Source: Jaltomata sinuosa (Eukaryota > Streptophyta > Magnoliopsida > Solanales > Solanaceae). From it: DNA of 64,000 nucleotides. The notes beneath the pieces were generated by a model. That model was not told the origin of the DNA. It was given only the letters and a program-made list of their open reading frames with translations, and ran no database searches. The stretch spans positions 496,001-560,000 of the forward strand of contig QJPP01000439.1 in the NCBI GenBank assembly GCA_003996215.1. Reading direction: 5' to 3'. The position numbers were made by a program, and so were the translations under genes. This document shows positions 42,501 to 54,127 of this stretch, piece by piece. Each line of letters begins with the position of its first letter. Positions within the stretch are counted from its first letter, which is position 1.

Positions 42501-43412
42501 CTTTTCTCGTTTTCTTTTCTTTCCTGATAAATTGGCGGAATATGTTATTGAATGATCATTACAAAACTTTAATTTGTTTTCTTAAGATTTTATGATATCT
42601 TACATGAGATTTGTAACACATTATTTAGTAGAAATGAGTCCTACATGTTGTGTTATGCTATAGAGTCACTTGATCCTGTTACATTATTTCGTTCGAAGTG
42701 TGTTTTACTGGAAGTCTGGAAGTCTCCTTGGCAGATCCCCCCGAAGTGTAATTCAATGCGCCTAGGCTTATCAATGCGTCCTTTTATTTCCTACCTAGTC
42801 TATGCTTTCCTAGAGGTTACATAATCTGAACTGTAACAGTTATTGGGCTGAAATGAACACCATGTGACAAACTTATCAATACATAATGTTTCTAATTTTT
42901 GACAGGCGAATTGGAAGCAGGAACAGAAGGCTAAGGAGCAAGCCTCGGCACTAGTGGAGGAAGAACGACGTCTCAAAGAAGCAGCCGAGGCTAATAACAA
43001 AAGAAAGCTTGAGGCATTGCGTTCGAAGACAGAAATAGACTTCCAGCGGCACAAGGATGACCTCCAACGGCTTGAACAGGATCTTTCTCGGCTTAAAGCA
43101 TCTACCGAGCTGCAGAATCAGTCTGCTAATTTAGTAACAGGTTCTGATGGAGAACAGCACCCCCAAGGAGATATTGCAAGGATGTTACATGAGTTGGATA
43201 GATTCGACAATGATTCTTCCGAGAAGGATAACTCTGACAGGGAGTGTATAATATGCTTGAAGGAAGAAGTTTCAGTTGTTTTCCTACCTTGTGCTCATCA
43301 AGTTCTGTGTGCAAACTGCAACGATAAGTATGGGAAGAAGGGAAGAGCTAAATGTCCACGCTGCCGGGTTCCAATTGAACAGAGGATCCGTGTCTTTGGC
43401 GCAACGTCATAG
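39565..43412 (+). CDS. RING-type E3 ubiquitin ligase, RF298/RF4/MIP1-like, two coding exons
   Basis: Probable cytosolic or nuclear E3 ligase of the plant RF298/RF4/MND1-interacting-protein-1 group. Exons 39565-41331 and 42906-43412 give 2274 nt, 757 aa, in phase (GCTGAG|GTGCGA donor, TTTGACAG acceptor). Features: Ser/Asn-rich N-terminus; a conserved helical domain at about 85-150 (DQLEDMLLQNLETLYREAIN, GHCYGGMDVLTNIL); a low-complexity Ser run from a TAG repeat near 40280; the group signature CPKRFNLTPSMKTLLKRNVA near 310; long coiled coils at about 415-690; and a C-terminal RING with C-X2-C-X11-C-X1-H-X3-C-X2-C-X11-C-X2-C spacing at about 703-742 (ECIIC, PCAHQVLC, CPRC). Length is close to relatives of about 740-820 aa. 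Substrates are unknown. Confidence 0.93.
41808..41901 (+). pseudogene. Partial 5S-rRNA-like sequence 1 in RING ligase intron
   Basis: Matches the last three-quarters of plant 5S rRNA in order: CCCATCAGAATTCC, GCATGCTTGG, GATTAGTACTACGATGGGTG and TTTGTGTTGTATCCCTG. Sense to the host gene. The first 27 or so bases of 5S are absent. Confidence 0.7.
41928..42013 (+). pseudogene. Partial 5S-rRNA-like sequence 2 in RING ligase intron
   Basis: Second, more decayed unit about 26 bp after the first: GTCAGAACTCCATAGCTAAG, GCGTGCTTGA, TACTACTAGAATGGGTGATC, TTTGTATTCCTCG. The close tandem spacing differs from rDNA arrays of several hundred bp and suggests a mobile-element origin. Confidence 0.65.
42241..42276 (+). 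repeat. (GGGGGC)6 hexanucleotide repeat
   Basis: Six perfect GGGGGC units in an otherwise AT-rich intron; a strong G-quadruplex candidate in DNA and, being sense, in the pre-mRNA. Confidence 0.95.
42285..42352 (+). mobile_element. SINE/LINE tail fragment
   Basis: TCTCTACCTTCACAAGGTAG, GGGTAAGACTGCATACACAC, CACCCTCCGG. Directly follows the G-rich repeat. Confidence 0.55.
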
Positions 43413-43679
43413 GCCTCATCCCAGCTTTGATTATGGCATGCTCGTAAGTCGTCGTTTAGACGATAAAACAATGTTTTATGTACTGTGTTGTCTTAAAACA
43501 TATGCTAGACTGTGCCAGCATCATAGAACATAATATGTAAGCAGTATGGGCAAGTGGCTCATTTTGTTGTGATGATACTTGTTAGAGTTTCTGCAAATGC
43601 TTTTCCCATTTATCTCTGGGTAAGCAGTAAATGTTCTATTTGGAATATAGCAGTTATTAGCTAGAAATGTTTTTAACCT

Positions 43680-44068
43680 TCAATCTCAATGAATCTTGGC
43701 CCTTGAGCCGAGGTTCTATCAGAAACAGCCTCTCTACCTCTGAGGTAGAGGTAAAGTTTGTGTACACTCTACCCTCCGAAGATCCACTTTGTGGAACTAT
43801 ACTAGGTATGATGTTGTAAAATGAATCTTGGCCCTTGAGTCGAGAGCATCTATTGGAAATAGTCTCTCTATCTTTACATCTGTGATGGGTAAGGTCATAC
43901 TGGGTATGTTGTTGTAATCTCAATGAATCTTGGCCCTTGAGCTGACAGGGTTTATTAGAAACAGTCTCTCTACCTCAGAGGTAGGGGTAAAGTTTTGCGT
44001 ACGCTCTATCCTCTCTAGACCCTGTTTTGTAGGATTATACTGGGGATGTTGCGATTTTAATGAATCTT
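43680..44068 (+). mobile_element. Three SINE tails in tandem, separated by a 12-13 bp repeat
   Basis: Tails at about 43705-43818, 43845-43917 and 43945-44055 each follow AATGAATCTTGGC and CCCTTGAGC; a fourth AATGAATCTTGG closes the array at 44060. The tails carry CTCTCTACCTC...GAGGTAG and ACTGGGTATGTTG. Confidence 0.65.
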
Positions 44069-44204
44069 GGCAAAAACCTGATGGGAGTGTTGTGTTTTAC
44101 CAATCAAGTTATGATTTTGGGGACTAGTAGTATTGGTAAAAGTATGATAATATGCAGCAGGAACTCCACCCTGGCTGGCCTTGACCTCGAGCCCGAGCTT
44201 TGAT

Positions 44205-44400
44205 TCAGTAGTAAGAGCGTAAAGTGGGTTATGTGGGTTAAATACACATCACGAGTTTGATTTCTGTAGACCAAACGCCTGATATTCAAAGGGAGAAGGA
44301 TAGAGGGGGTGATGTGTGGGTTAAACACACTTCACGAGTTTGATTTCATATTCAAACGAAGAAGGATAGAGGGACAGTTCATTATCCATCGAATTTTAAA
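44205..44400. repeat. Two-unit tandem repeat
   Basis: Units of 60-90 bp share GTGGGTTAAA, CACGAGTTTGATTTC and GAAGGATAGAGGG. Confidence 0.6.
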
Positions 44401-44725
44401 CTTAGCACTAGGTGATTTTCATGATTTTTTCGGTTACTCAAGATACACGCCGCTGAGCGGAGGCAAAACTATCAGATTTTTTTTCCATCTGTCTATCGGG
44501 AAGAAGGTCGAAAAGGGAATCTTTCTTTTTCAGTTAAGTCTGCGCATGAATGATCCACTTGCCGTCACTGACGTGACCATCTCCAAAAGATATGCCTCAA
44601 TCTGTGACAGATCAACTATAGGGGTGTTGGGAGACGACCTCCCGCAGCGGTATACTACCGAGCTTTTCCTTTCCTTGATGTTACACAGGATGCGCAATGG
44701 GGGGTAGTACAGATTTTTTTTCCAT
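44400..44725. other. Unassigned, less AT-rich segment
   Basis: Bounded by two copies of CAGATTTTTTTTCCATCTGT (44472 and 44710) over part of its length. It holds a 132-codon open frame (44309-44707) with no recognisable domain and poor plant codon pattern. An organellar or viral-type insertion is possible, but I recognise no protein. Confidence 0.25.
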
Positions 44726-44729
44726 CTGT

Positions 44730-46950
44730 CTAAGTTTTGATAGACTTAAAAATCAATAGTCATAGATTTAATTTTAAACATCCAAACGAGTCGAATTGTG
44801 ACAATAGATCGACACACTTGATACAACATCTTGCGTACGCCACTGTTTATGGATGTTAATTACTCACTCTTCTTAATTTATGTGATGTACTTTTCGTTTT
44901 AGTCTGCATGGAAAGAATGATACTTTCAGAAATAATTTAACTTTAAATTTCTCGTGGAAACGCTTGTTTCTTCCATATTTTGGACCTTAGCTCCATGACG
45001 CACACAATTAACAGATATAAATTATTTTAGATTGCAAGTTTCAAATGAATGAATGACACATGGCACAATTTGGACGGATGGTTTATTATTTGAGAGGGGA
45101 AGTTGAGGTGCACGAGAAAGAATCAAAAGTCAATTGTTTTATAATTTTGCATGGCTATTCATGAGCCAGCCCAGCTGTTTTGAGAACAACAGCACACATA
45201 TGATACTTTTTAGAAAGAAAAAATAAATAAATTGGTGTTCGATATTTATATTGGTGTTCCGATTAATTTGGGTTCCCGCTGCATAACGCTCATTTAAAAG
45301 AGACACACTTTCTAATAAGATTTTTTCCATATCCAAAATTCAAACTCGAGACCTCTAGTTAAGAAAGATAAAATCTTTACTCATCCCACGCTGCTAGAAA
45401 CGAAGGTTTTTTTCACCGCAAATATTCAGTGGGAAATTTGTGTTACAGTACATGATTTTTTTCACTCATTTCCCCCCGAATTAGTTCACCGAGAAAATGC
45501 AGGTGGGAAACAGATTCTCACTGAAATAGTGAAAAACTTTCTAATTTTTTCGTATCAAAATATTATTTCTTTTTCTTTTTCCATCGATTCAATCAAAATA
45601 TCTGTAAGAATAACTACTGAATATTTTTCGATGAAAAATAGTGATTTTTTAAGTAATTCCACCAAAATCCTTATTGGTACATATATGATACTTTGTTGTA
45701 ATCCTAATAAAAACATTCACATTAATTATTACTATTAGTTTAACAAACAAAAACCAGAAGAGCTAGCCATACCAAAATCCTTTTTTAGCATTCGATATTC
45801 ATATTAGGAGTCTGATTAATTCAGATTTGCGTCGTTTAAGGCTCACTAAAAAGAAAAAACACTCTCTACCAAATTTTTTTTTTTGTTATATTCAAGACTA
45901 CTCGACCTCGATCTTAAATTTTATTCATCCCGCCATAATCTTTGGTAGTAAATTTTTATTATTATTTATTTTTCCTTTACTAGCTAGTTAAAAATCAATT
46001 ACTTTTTGACCTTCACAACTAATAACCCGTGACATAAATGGCTTTAATATCTACCTGCAATAATTTGAACCGTTAAAAGGGCATACACAATAATTCCATC
46101 ACATATATATTGAGAAGTATAAATAATTTTTATATTATATTTATATAATTCTAGATATCAAACATTTTATGAATTGTGATCATCATCATGTATAATAGAG
46201 TAATAGTATGCTAATTGCTATAGTCGGTTAAATTATATAACCAGAATTCTTAAAATATTATTAGTGTATGTAATTTGAATTCTTTTGTGCAATCAAGTGG
46301 TATAGAATTGCTTTCAAATAATGTTGAAATTAGTCTTTATTATGTAATTCTTTGATGTTTTTTTCTAAAAACATTCTTATAATTCTATTCGGGAGCGAAT
46401 TTACCTATAAAAGATGGGGCACGTAAACTCGTGACCTTTTCGTAAAATTAGATATTTTATGTATATCATTTCTAAAATTAGTATAATATTACCTGCTGGC
46501 ATGCACCCATACTACAAAAAGACTAAATAGTACACTCAGTTAAATATTGAGTTATTTACCTTGAGGACCAAGGTTTAATTCCCACAAAATACACATTTCC
46601 CCCCCTTTTTTTTGTTAGTGGTGAACCAATATTCAAGAAATCCTAGAATCGCCTCTGCGGCTAGTGTAGAGAGTACGCAATCTTATCCCTACCTCGTGAA
46701 GGTAGAAATACTGTTTCCAATAGATTATTATAGAAATTAAATCTCTAATATTCACCTCCTTTCACCTAAAATACTTTCCACATAAGTTAGTATTAATTTT
46801 TCTTCTCTATTTTGACTTTATTTTTGTCCATATATAAAAAGGCTAGTGAACATATTTAATATCTCAAACTAACTTTATTAGGAAACATGTGAACATACCA
46901 AACATCACAACTCTTTTTTTTTCCAATGTAATAAATTTAAAGCAATGAAA
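44730..46950. other. Gene-free AT-rich spacer before ALMT
   Basis: I see no gene. It contains an old repeat pair (45225-45370 and 45785-45930, both with GATATT(T/C)ATATT and ACACT(T/C)TCTA) and a reversed SINE tail at 46665-46720 (CTACCTCGTGAAGGTAG). Confidence 0.5.
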
Positions 46951-46958
46951 CCCCTTCT

Positions 46959-46967
46959 CTATAAATG
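46959..46967 (+). promoter_or_regulatory. Candidate TATA box of the ALMT gene
   Basis: CTATAAATG about 100 bp upstream of the start codon at 47066; position and sequence fit a plant TATA box. Confidence 0.45.
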
Positions 46968-47065
46968 CCAAATAACTTTCAAGAAACTATAGCCTCTCCT
47001 TTATACATATTTTTGCATGGCCTAGCCATTTTTTGTACCAATAATTAGTCACAAAACTACCCAAT

Positions 47066-50000
47066 ATGGTAGTGGAAATGGAGGTCAATAGTGGAGAAAA
47101 TAATACTACTAATAATTGGGTACCAATTATGAAGAAATATTTACACATGAATGTTCTTGGTGAAAAGGTGAAAAAATTTCCAAAATTAACATGTAGGACA
47201 ATTTGGAGAGTTGGGAAAGAAGATCCAAGAAGGGTAATTCACTCAATCAAAGTTGGATTTTCATTGACATTGGTTTCATTGTTATATTTGATGGAGCCAT
47301 TGTTCAAAGGATTTGGAAGTAATGCTATTTGGGCTGTCATGACTGTGGTGGTTGTTCTTGAATTCACTGCAGGTAATAACAACATTTTTTTTAACTATGT
47401 GTAGTTTAACATATTATCAGTTATAAGCTTTATTGATGGCATGACTGTGGTGGTTGTTCTCCAATTCACTGCAGGTAATAACGATGTTTTTTTTATACTA
47501 TCAGTGTAGTTTAACGTATTATCAGTTATAAACTTTATCGACTTGTGCATGTACCTAAAAGCCTGAGATAAGTCTTTCGAATGATACATACGTGCATGCA
47601 TGCTCAAACTGTAACTGAACGCGACAGTGTCACTGAACTGAACCGATGCCGTGCCTGAAGACGCAGGATTTTTCACAAGTGACATTAACATATTTGAAAA
47701 AGAGAACAAATTAATTAATATGTGACTATAATAACAAGTGGTGTTTCTTATATTTATACCTAATATTTTATTATCTATATATAAACATATCTAGTAAAAG
47801 AAATCGAGGAAATGGTATCCTGTGACACCGCTTGGGACAAGGTACATATATCTACCCCTGATTGAAATCGACAATTTGCACCCTTGATGACTAGTTTACT
47901 CACGATCTTCTGTTACAACTTATCGTAGAAATTTACTTGTAGTCATGTTACAAATAACTTAATTATATACGAATATATTTTTTATACTGTCAATATATAT
48001 AACTTAATTATTATTTTTTTGAATGATAGGGGCAACATTGTGCAAAGGGCTAAATAGAGGATTGGGAACATTGTTAGCAGGATCATTGGCATTCTTGATT
48101 GAATATGTTGCCACAAAAACTGGCCACATATTTAGAGCTATATTCATTGGAGCTGCACTTTTTTTTATTGGTAAGACAATTCATTTAATTTGTATAATAA
48201 TTAGTTGACGCAAATGGAGAATTCTTTTAGAAATTAAAAAGAAAAATTATTCATTTTGTTGAATTGTATGATCATCTCGTCTTTTAGAGAGGGAATAACT
48301 TTATTTATTTAATTATGTCCGTCCTTAACATGTCCTCGTACACGCTAGTCGAATTTTCTTTTATGGTTAAAATACATTGAACGTTTTTCTTTAATAAGTG
48401 GTGACACGAAATTTGAACATATGACCTTTGACTGCTCTGATTTCATATTGAATCTTATGATAATCTTATCTAAAAGTTAGCTATACGAAAAAGTAATTCG
48501 CTTCGTTGAGTTGTATGATCATCCAATCTTTTAAACGTAACATCTTTGTTTACTTAATTATATTGTTAACATGCCCTTGCACATGTGAGCCAAATTCTTT
48601 TTCATGGTTCAAAGTATTGTGAAATTTTTTTCTTTAGTAATTTTGGTGGTGCGAAACTTGAAGATATGACCTATGTGCCCCTGCTCTAGTTTCATATTGA
48701 ATTGTATGATAACCTCGTCTGAAAGATATTGGAAGAAATATTTTAATATTTACTTTATTATATTTTCGACATGCTGTGACTGGTTTTTATTTATTTATTT
48801 ATTTGATTTCCTATTTGACAGGTGCTACAGCGACGTACATGAGATTTTTTCCATACATAAAGAAAAACTACGACTATGGTGTGGTGATATTCCTCTTGAC
48901 GTTCAACTTGATAACGGTATCGAGTTATCGTGTTGATAACGTGTTAAAAATCGCGCACGAGCGGTTCTATACCATAGCTATTGGTTGTGGTATTTGTCTC
49001 CTCATGAGCCTATTAATATTTCCAAATTGGTCCGGAGAAGACCTCCATAGTTTCACTGCTGCTAAATTTGAAGGCTTAGCAAAATCCATTGAAGGTATGG
49101 TCAACTTTTACACACTCGATTTTTGATATGCTTTATTTGAGTCGAGGGTCTATCAAAAATAATTTCTCGAATCTTCTCAAGGTAGGGATAAGACTGCGTA
49201 ATATACACATCACCCTCTTCAGATCCCACTTGTGAGATTACACGGAATATATGATTGTTGTTGTTGTAATTTGATGATGGGATATTAACACTTTTGGTCC
49301 TTTGATTATTGGTTAGTCCTTGCGATATCTTACTAAATACGTTTAACCTTTAATTAATTGTTATGTGTGTGTTTAGTACTTCTACATATAGGAAGTATAT
49401 ATGTTATACTTGGGCTATATTTAGAACTATATTACCGTGAAATATGAAGTAACAATATAAGCTTAACATAACGTACAAACTCGCAATTAAGTAGTGGAAA
49501 AATTAATAATTAATTAATTATGGTCAAATTTGTGAACATTTTACAAGGAATTAAAAGTGCATATTTCAATTAATTAAAGGTTAAATGTGTTTAGTCAAAT
49601 ATCACAAGAACCAAAATCATAATTTATCCATAACCGAGAGACCAAAAGTGATATTAATGATCTGTTGTAGCAGGTTGTATGAATTAAGAACAATAATTAT
49701 CTTTTAGGTGATCTGACTCGACAAAAATTCTTTTACATTATTAGTGTTTAGAAGTTAAATGCTTCTTAAAAATTCATCTCATATTCAATACTAGCAATTG
49801 TTGTATAAGTCACATAAAATATGTTTTATTTGATCATGACTAATTATATAGAGTTTTATTTGATGCTACATAATTAAATTATATTTATTATATTATATTA
49901 ATGAATACTTTAAACTTAATTAACTATATATGCAGCTTGTGTTAATGAGTATTTCAGTGATGAGGAACAACAAAAAGCCAAAGAAAATTCTTCAGATTTG

Positions 50001-52585
50001 GAGGATCCTATTTACAATGGTTACAAGACTGTTTTGGATTCCAAATCATTTGATGAGACCTTGGTAAGTTACTTGAATTTTCTCATATAAATACTCTATA
50101 TACCATGATGGAGACGTCAAGAATTTCGTTAAGAGTATTTAAGATTTATTTATATATGTATAAAAAAGCAATTTTTGGCCTACATATTGTGTAATTTTCT
50201 ATATACACAATATAATTTTCTGATGAACGATGTTCACTAGACCATGTATTGTTCGATCTATGTGACTTCGCCACTTATGGAGGTAAGGGCGGAGCTAGAA
50301 AGAGACAAGAGGGTTCAATTGAATCCACTTCGCCGAGAAATCATACTATGCAAATAGATTATTTTTTTAAAAAAATATATATGAATATTGTTGAATATTC
50401 TCCTTAAGAAAAGATTCTATTATAATTGGTCATATATACATAAAAGAACGGGAGTTGTTGAGAGATTCCACATTGCCGAGACGAAGGACAACACTTCTGT
50501 ACATGATCGTAGCATGTCACGTCTTCTCGTCAGACAAAGATGGATATAAAGTTGATAGTATAGGTTCGATACAACCCAACAGTTTTGGCTCAGACCATAT
50601 ATTTGTCCTTATAAAACATTCCTTTAATATGCATATATAAATTATTCATCTAGAACCTAATAACTCAAAAAGGCTAAAATCCGAAACTTATAAACTTCAT
50701 CTCCTGAATTCACCTTTGTGCACAAATCTTAGGTGTGACATGACACATCACATTATATGAAATTCTGACTTCGTCACTTATTATAGACCGATATAAATTA
50801 GTGTAAAATTTTGCGTACGCCACTGTCACTATGACAAAAATTAAAGAATGAATATATATATTTTGAGCAGGCATTATATGCAAGTTGGGAGCCAAGGCAT
50901 TCAAGACATTGTTACAGGTTTCCATGGCAGCAATATGTTAAATTGGGAAATGTTCTTCGACATTTTGGATACACAATTGTAGCTCTTCATGGTTGTCTTC
51001 AAACTGAAATTCAGGTACATTTGACTTATTTTTCTTTAGTTGTTTGACCCCATTAGTACTTTCTCCGTTTTAATTTGTTTGTCGAGATGTTTGGTTCCGC
51101 TCAACTCTCCTTTCAGAGCTATCCTTGCCTGAAAGCGGAAGAGGTAGTTTTGATTTTGACTTGGTACGGAGTTTAAGAAAGTAATAAAATTTTTTGAATT
51201 TTGTGGTCTTAAACTAAAGATATGTAGAATGTACCGAAATATTATTTAATCTTATGGTTTTAAATGTCGCGTGAAAAGTTGAAATTAAAGAGTTGTCAAA
51301 AAATGAAAGAGGCATGAAACGGACTAAAAAGGAAAGTAAGACAAACAAATTGAAATGGAGGCAGTATATGTTTATGTTTCTAGTGTTTTTTTTTTTGCGT
51401 GAGGGGGAAGGGGGAGGGTTTAGGACCTATGATGTGTTGAAAATAAGTGATTTTCTTACTTATTTTTTGGTGTTTGGTATGTAGAATATTGTTTCAAAAA
51501 TATCAATATATAATCTAGACAAACACTATGATCGAATATGGGGTGAGGGGTCACTGTCAGGGTGGGGTTGCTAAGATTGGGCAACACTAGGACCTAGGGG
51601 GGGTGTGGTATGAAGGAAAATGTTTCTTTAGAAATTAAGTGATTTTCTTACTTATTTTCTAAAATTTGATAAGTACGCTGTAAATATTATTTCAAGAGCA
51701 TTTGCATATAATCTAGACAAATATCATGTGCTTGAGGGTCGGGGTGCGGTGGTCGGAGGGGTGGGTGTTGATAAGGGGGAGATAATCAACATGGAATGTT
51801 ACTTATGAAACTTGCTGAAAAAAGGATACATGAAGTTTGGTGATCATTATTGAAGTTACATACATAGATGTTTAACTATAGTATGTTAGTTATTATTTTT
51901 ATCATTTCGATTTACGTTTAATTATTTCATTAGTGATCTGATTGTGTAAATATTTTTTATGCAGACGCCTCGATCAGTTAGAGCAATGTTCAAAGATTCA
52001 TGCATAAGACTATCTGGAGAAGTCACAAAAGCTCTAAAGGAATTAGGAGATTGCATAAGATATCGTAGACATTGTTCACCAGAAATTCTATCTGATCACC
52101 TTCATGAAGCCTTACAAGACCTCAATAATGCAATAAAATCCCAACCAAAACTCTTCATTGGTTCCAAAAACAACACCAACAAGCTAACCCTAGCGACTGT
52201 CGTCTCTAAAGGCCAGTCTGGTGCACTAAACTCCCGTAGGGTTTCCTTATCGAGCGTGAAGACGGATACGTCCGCGTTGCTCGAGTGGAAATCCAAATTA
52301 AGGGGTAGTACTACTACTCATGAGAATTCCAAATCATTGAGGCCAACATTGAGCAAGATTGCTATAACAAGTCTTGAATTTTCAGAGGCATTGCCATTTG
52401 CTGCATTTGCTTCATTGCTAGTGGAAATTGTAGCAAGGCTTGATCTTGTTATTGAGGAAGTTGAAGAATTGGGAAGAATTGCACATTTCAAAGAGTATAA
52501 TTATGAACATGTTGTTGTGAAAATTGATAAAAAACAATCAATGCCTTTGCAAAATCAATTGCCACCTCATGATGCAGGAGATTAA
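47066..52585 (+). CDS. Aluminum-activated malate transporter family anion channel (ALMT12/QUAC1 type), six exons
   Basis: ALMT proteins are malate/anion channels; the ALMT12 (QUAC1) clade forms R-type anion channels at the plasma membrane, known for stomatal closure. Exons 47066-47372, 48030-48170, 48822-49094, 49936-50063, 50871-51014 and 51965-52585 total 1614 nt, 537 aa, all in phase. Six transmembrane segments lie in the N-terminal half: about 57-78, 84-103, then GLGTLLAGSLAFLIEYVA, IFRAIFIGAALFFIG, YGVVIFLLTFNLITVSS and FYTIAIGCGICLLMSLLIFP. The clade signature KEDPRRVIHSIKVGFSLTL and the family WEP motif (SWEPRHSRHC) are present. The C-terminal half is cytosolic and helical (EALPFAAFASLLVEIVARLD, IEEVEELGRIAHFKEY). 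The variable C-terminal linker is shorter than in Arabidopsis ALMT12. Introns carry a duplicated exon 1 end, a SINE tail and MITEs. Clade assignment is confident; the physiological role is inferred. Confidence 0.93.
47439..47541 (+). repeat. Duplicated end of ALMT exon 1 plus splice donor
   Basis: A near copy of 47336-47438: ATGACTGTGGTGGTTGTTCT, AATTCACTGCAG|GTAATAAC, TAGTTTAACGTATTATCAGT. A second donor (GT at 47475-47476) lies 102 bases after the real one, but using it would read through an in-frame TAG at 47401. Confidence 0.85.
49137..49265 (+). mobile_element. SINE/LINE tail in ALMT intron 3
   Basis: GAGTCGAGGGTCTATCAAAA, TTCTCAAGGTAGGGATAAGA, CCCACTTGTGAGATTACA, then TTGTTGTTGT. Starts 40 bp after the exon 3 donor. 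Confidence 0.6.
50285..50400. mobile_element. Fragment of GGGGCGGAGC-type MITE in ALMT intron 4
   Basis: AAGGGCGGAGCTAGAAAGAG followed by ATCCACTTCGCCGAGAAATC and ATACTATGCAAATAG, matching inner parts of the 24353 element. The other end is not clear. Confidence 0.4.
51057..51366. mobile_element. Stowaway-type MITE in ALMT intron 5
   Basis: TACTTTCTCCGTTTTAATTT and AAATTGAAATGGAGGCAGTA are inverted ends with TA at both borders. Confidence 0.65.
51370..51800. repeat. Two tandem MITE-like units in ALMT intron 5
   Basis: Units near 51440 and 51630 each carry AAGTGATTTTCTTACTTATT, a diverged ATATAATCTAGACAAA(T/C)A and a G-rich part (GTCGGGGTGCGGTGG). Related to 2490-3055. Confidence 0.5.
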
Positions 52586-52879
52586 TTGACATAATTAGGA
52601 AAAACATTTATAAATTTTCATGTTTGATCTATTGATTAGTGAAATGTACTAATTAAGGGACTTGTGTAATTGATGACTATTTTTCCTTGTTTTGGTTGAA
52701 ATTATACACGGTATTTCCAGGTGTCGCGTCATTAAAGAATGACTGATATATATATACCACTTTTCGGCTTGAGTGACCTCTTGAGTGAAATAGTGAAAGA
52801 TAAGTGACTTTTTATGTTCATCTATCTTCAATAGTTCAGTTACCGTTTAAGCAATGAGCTCCAACTTATAGTGAAAGAC

Positions 52880-53070
52880 AAAAACTTTAGAAGCATCTCC
52901 ATTTGTCAAAAATAACACTAACAAAAAAAACCTAGCGGTCGTCATCTTTAAAGGACAGTCCGAGGCATTCAGCTCCCTCAAGGTTTCCTTATCGAGCGTG
53001 AAGACCGACACATACACGTTGCTAGCTCTAGTGGAAATCCAAATTAAGGGGTAGTACTCATGAAAATCTC
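52880..53070 (+). pseudogene. Decayed fragment of ALMT exon 6
   Basis: Matches about 52160-52325 of exon 6: TTTCCTTATCGAGCGTGAAG, GTGGAAATCCAAATTAAGGG and GGTAGTACT...CATGA, with substitutions and small indels. It has no splice context, so it is a partial tandem duplicate about 300 bp past the ALMT stop. Confidence 0.8.
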
Positions 53071-53559
53071 AGATTGGGGTAAAGCGTTCCATCACAACCC
53101 TTGTTGGTTAAGAATGATCCATGACAAGACCTTTCTTTTATAACTCATCGAATTTATTTTGAAGAAATTCTAACCAAGCTGGTGCATACAACTTTGATAG
53201 ATATGGTAACTTAAAAAAATAAAATAATAACTTGTTATAATCAATTAAATTGCACCAATAATGTAGAAATAATTTACACGGTCAATAACTATAAATAAAC
53301 TCATTTATAGGATCCATCAAGGGTTGCAATGGGGTGAATATGATCTTTAATTTCTATATATCCTTAATTAGAGGTTTCGGATTCGATTCCCTGGACATGA
53401 AAAAAACCTTAATATGGAGCATTTTCTCTTTCAATGAGCCTTACGCGATGCAAATCTGAATTAATGAAACATCAATATGGATACTGAATACTGAGGAAAA
53501 AGATACTCAAACTTGGGATATGAGGTCTGAGGTCTCAAGTTCAAATTCCAACAGAGACA

Positions 53560-53700
53560 AAAAATACTAGGTGATTCTTTCTACCTGTTCTAGCCTTGGT
53601 AGACAGAGTTACATGGTACCTGTTGCTGGTGGGAAATGACAGGTATCCCGTGAATTTAGTCGAAGTGTATGAAAGCTGGCCCGGACCGATTTAAAAAAAA
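53560..53700 (+). mobile_element. SINE, fairly complete
   Basis: GGTGATTCTTTCTACCTGTT, CTTGGTAGACAGAGTTACAT, GTACCTGTTGCTGGTGGGAA, CAGGTATCCCGTGAATTTAG, AAGCTGGCCCGGAC, then an A-run. Fragments of the same family occur at 15875, 24540 and 28850. Confidence 0.65.
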
Positions 53701-54127
53701 ACTTGGGATCACCATATATATTATTGTTCATGTGTACCTCAATCATTTAATAAGCATCCTCAATTGGGGACAACAAAAGTTAATTAATTAACTTATAGAA
53801 GAGGGCATGTGGCAGTATAGACTATGGTAATTTCATTGTCAAAACACTGTAAAGATACTGATTGATCAAATAATGTTTGATTGTTCATTTTGGTTCTATT
53901 CATTTTTCTTTTTTTTAACTTTCAACATGGCCTTGCCTGTCCAAATATATATACTTCTAAGTCAAAGTTTTGCATTAATTATGTGTTGAAAGTTGTGGGC
54001 TACTACTCTTGGATTTTCTGTTAGGTCAACAAATAAGACAAATATATATATATATATATAGTGCTAGGAATAATTGTACAACATAATTACATGAATGAAA
54101 AAAGAGATGTAACTCCAATTTTTCCTG

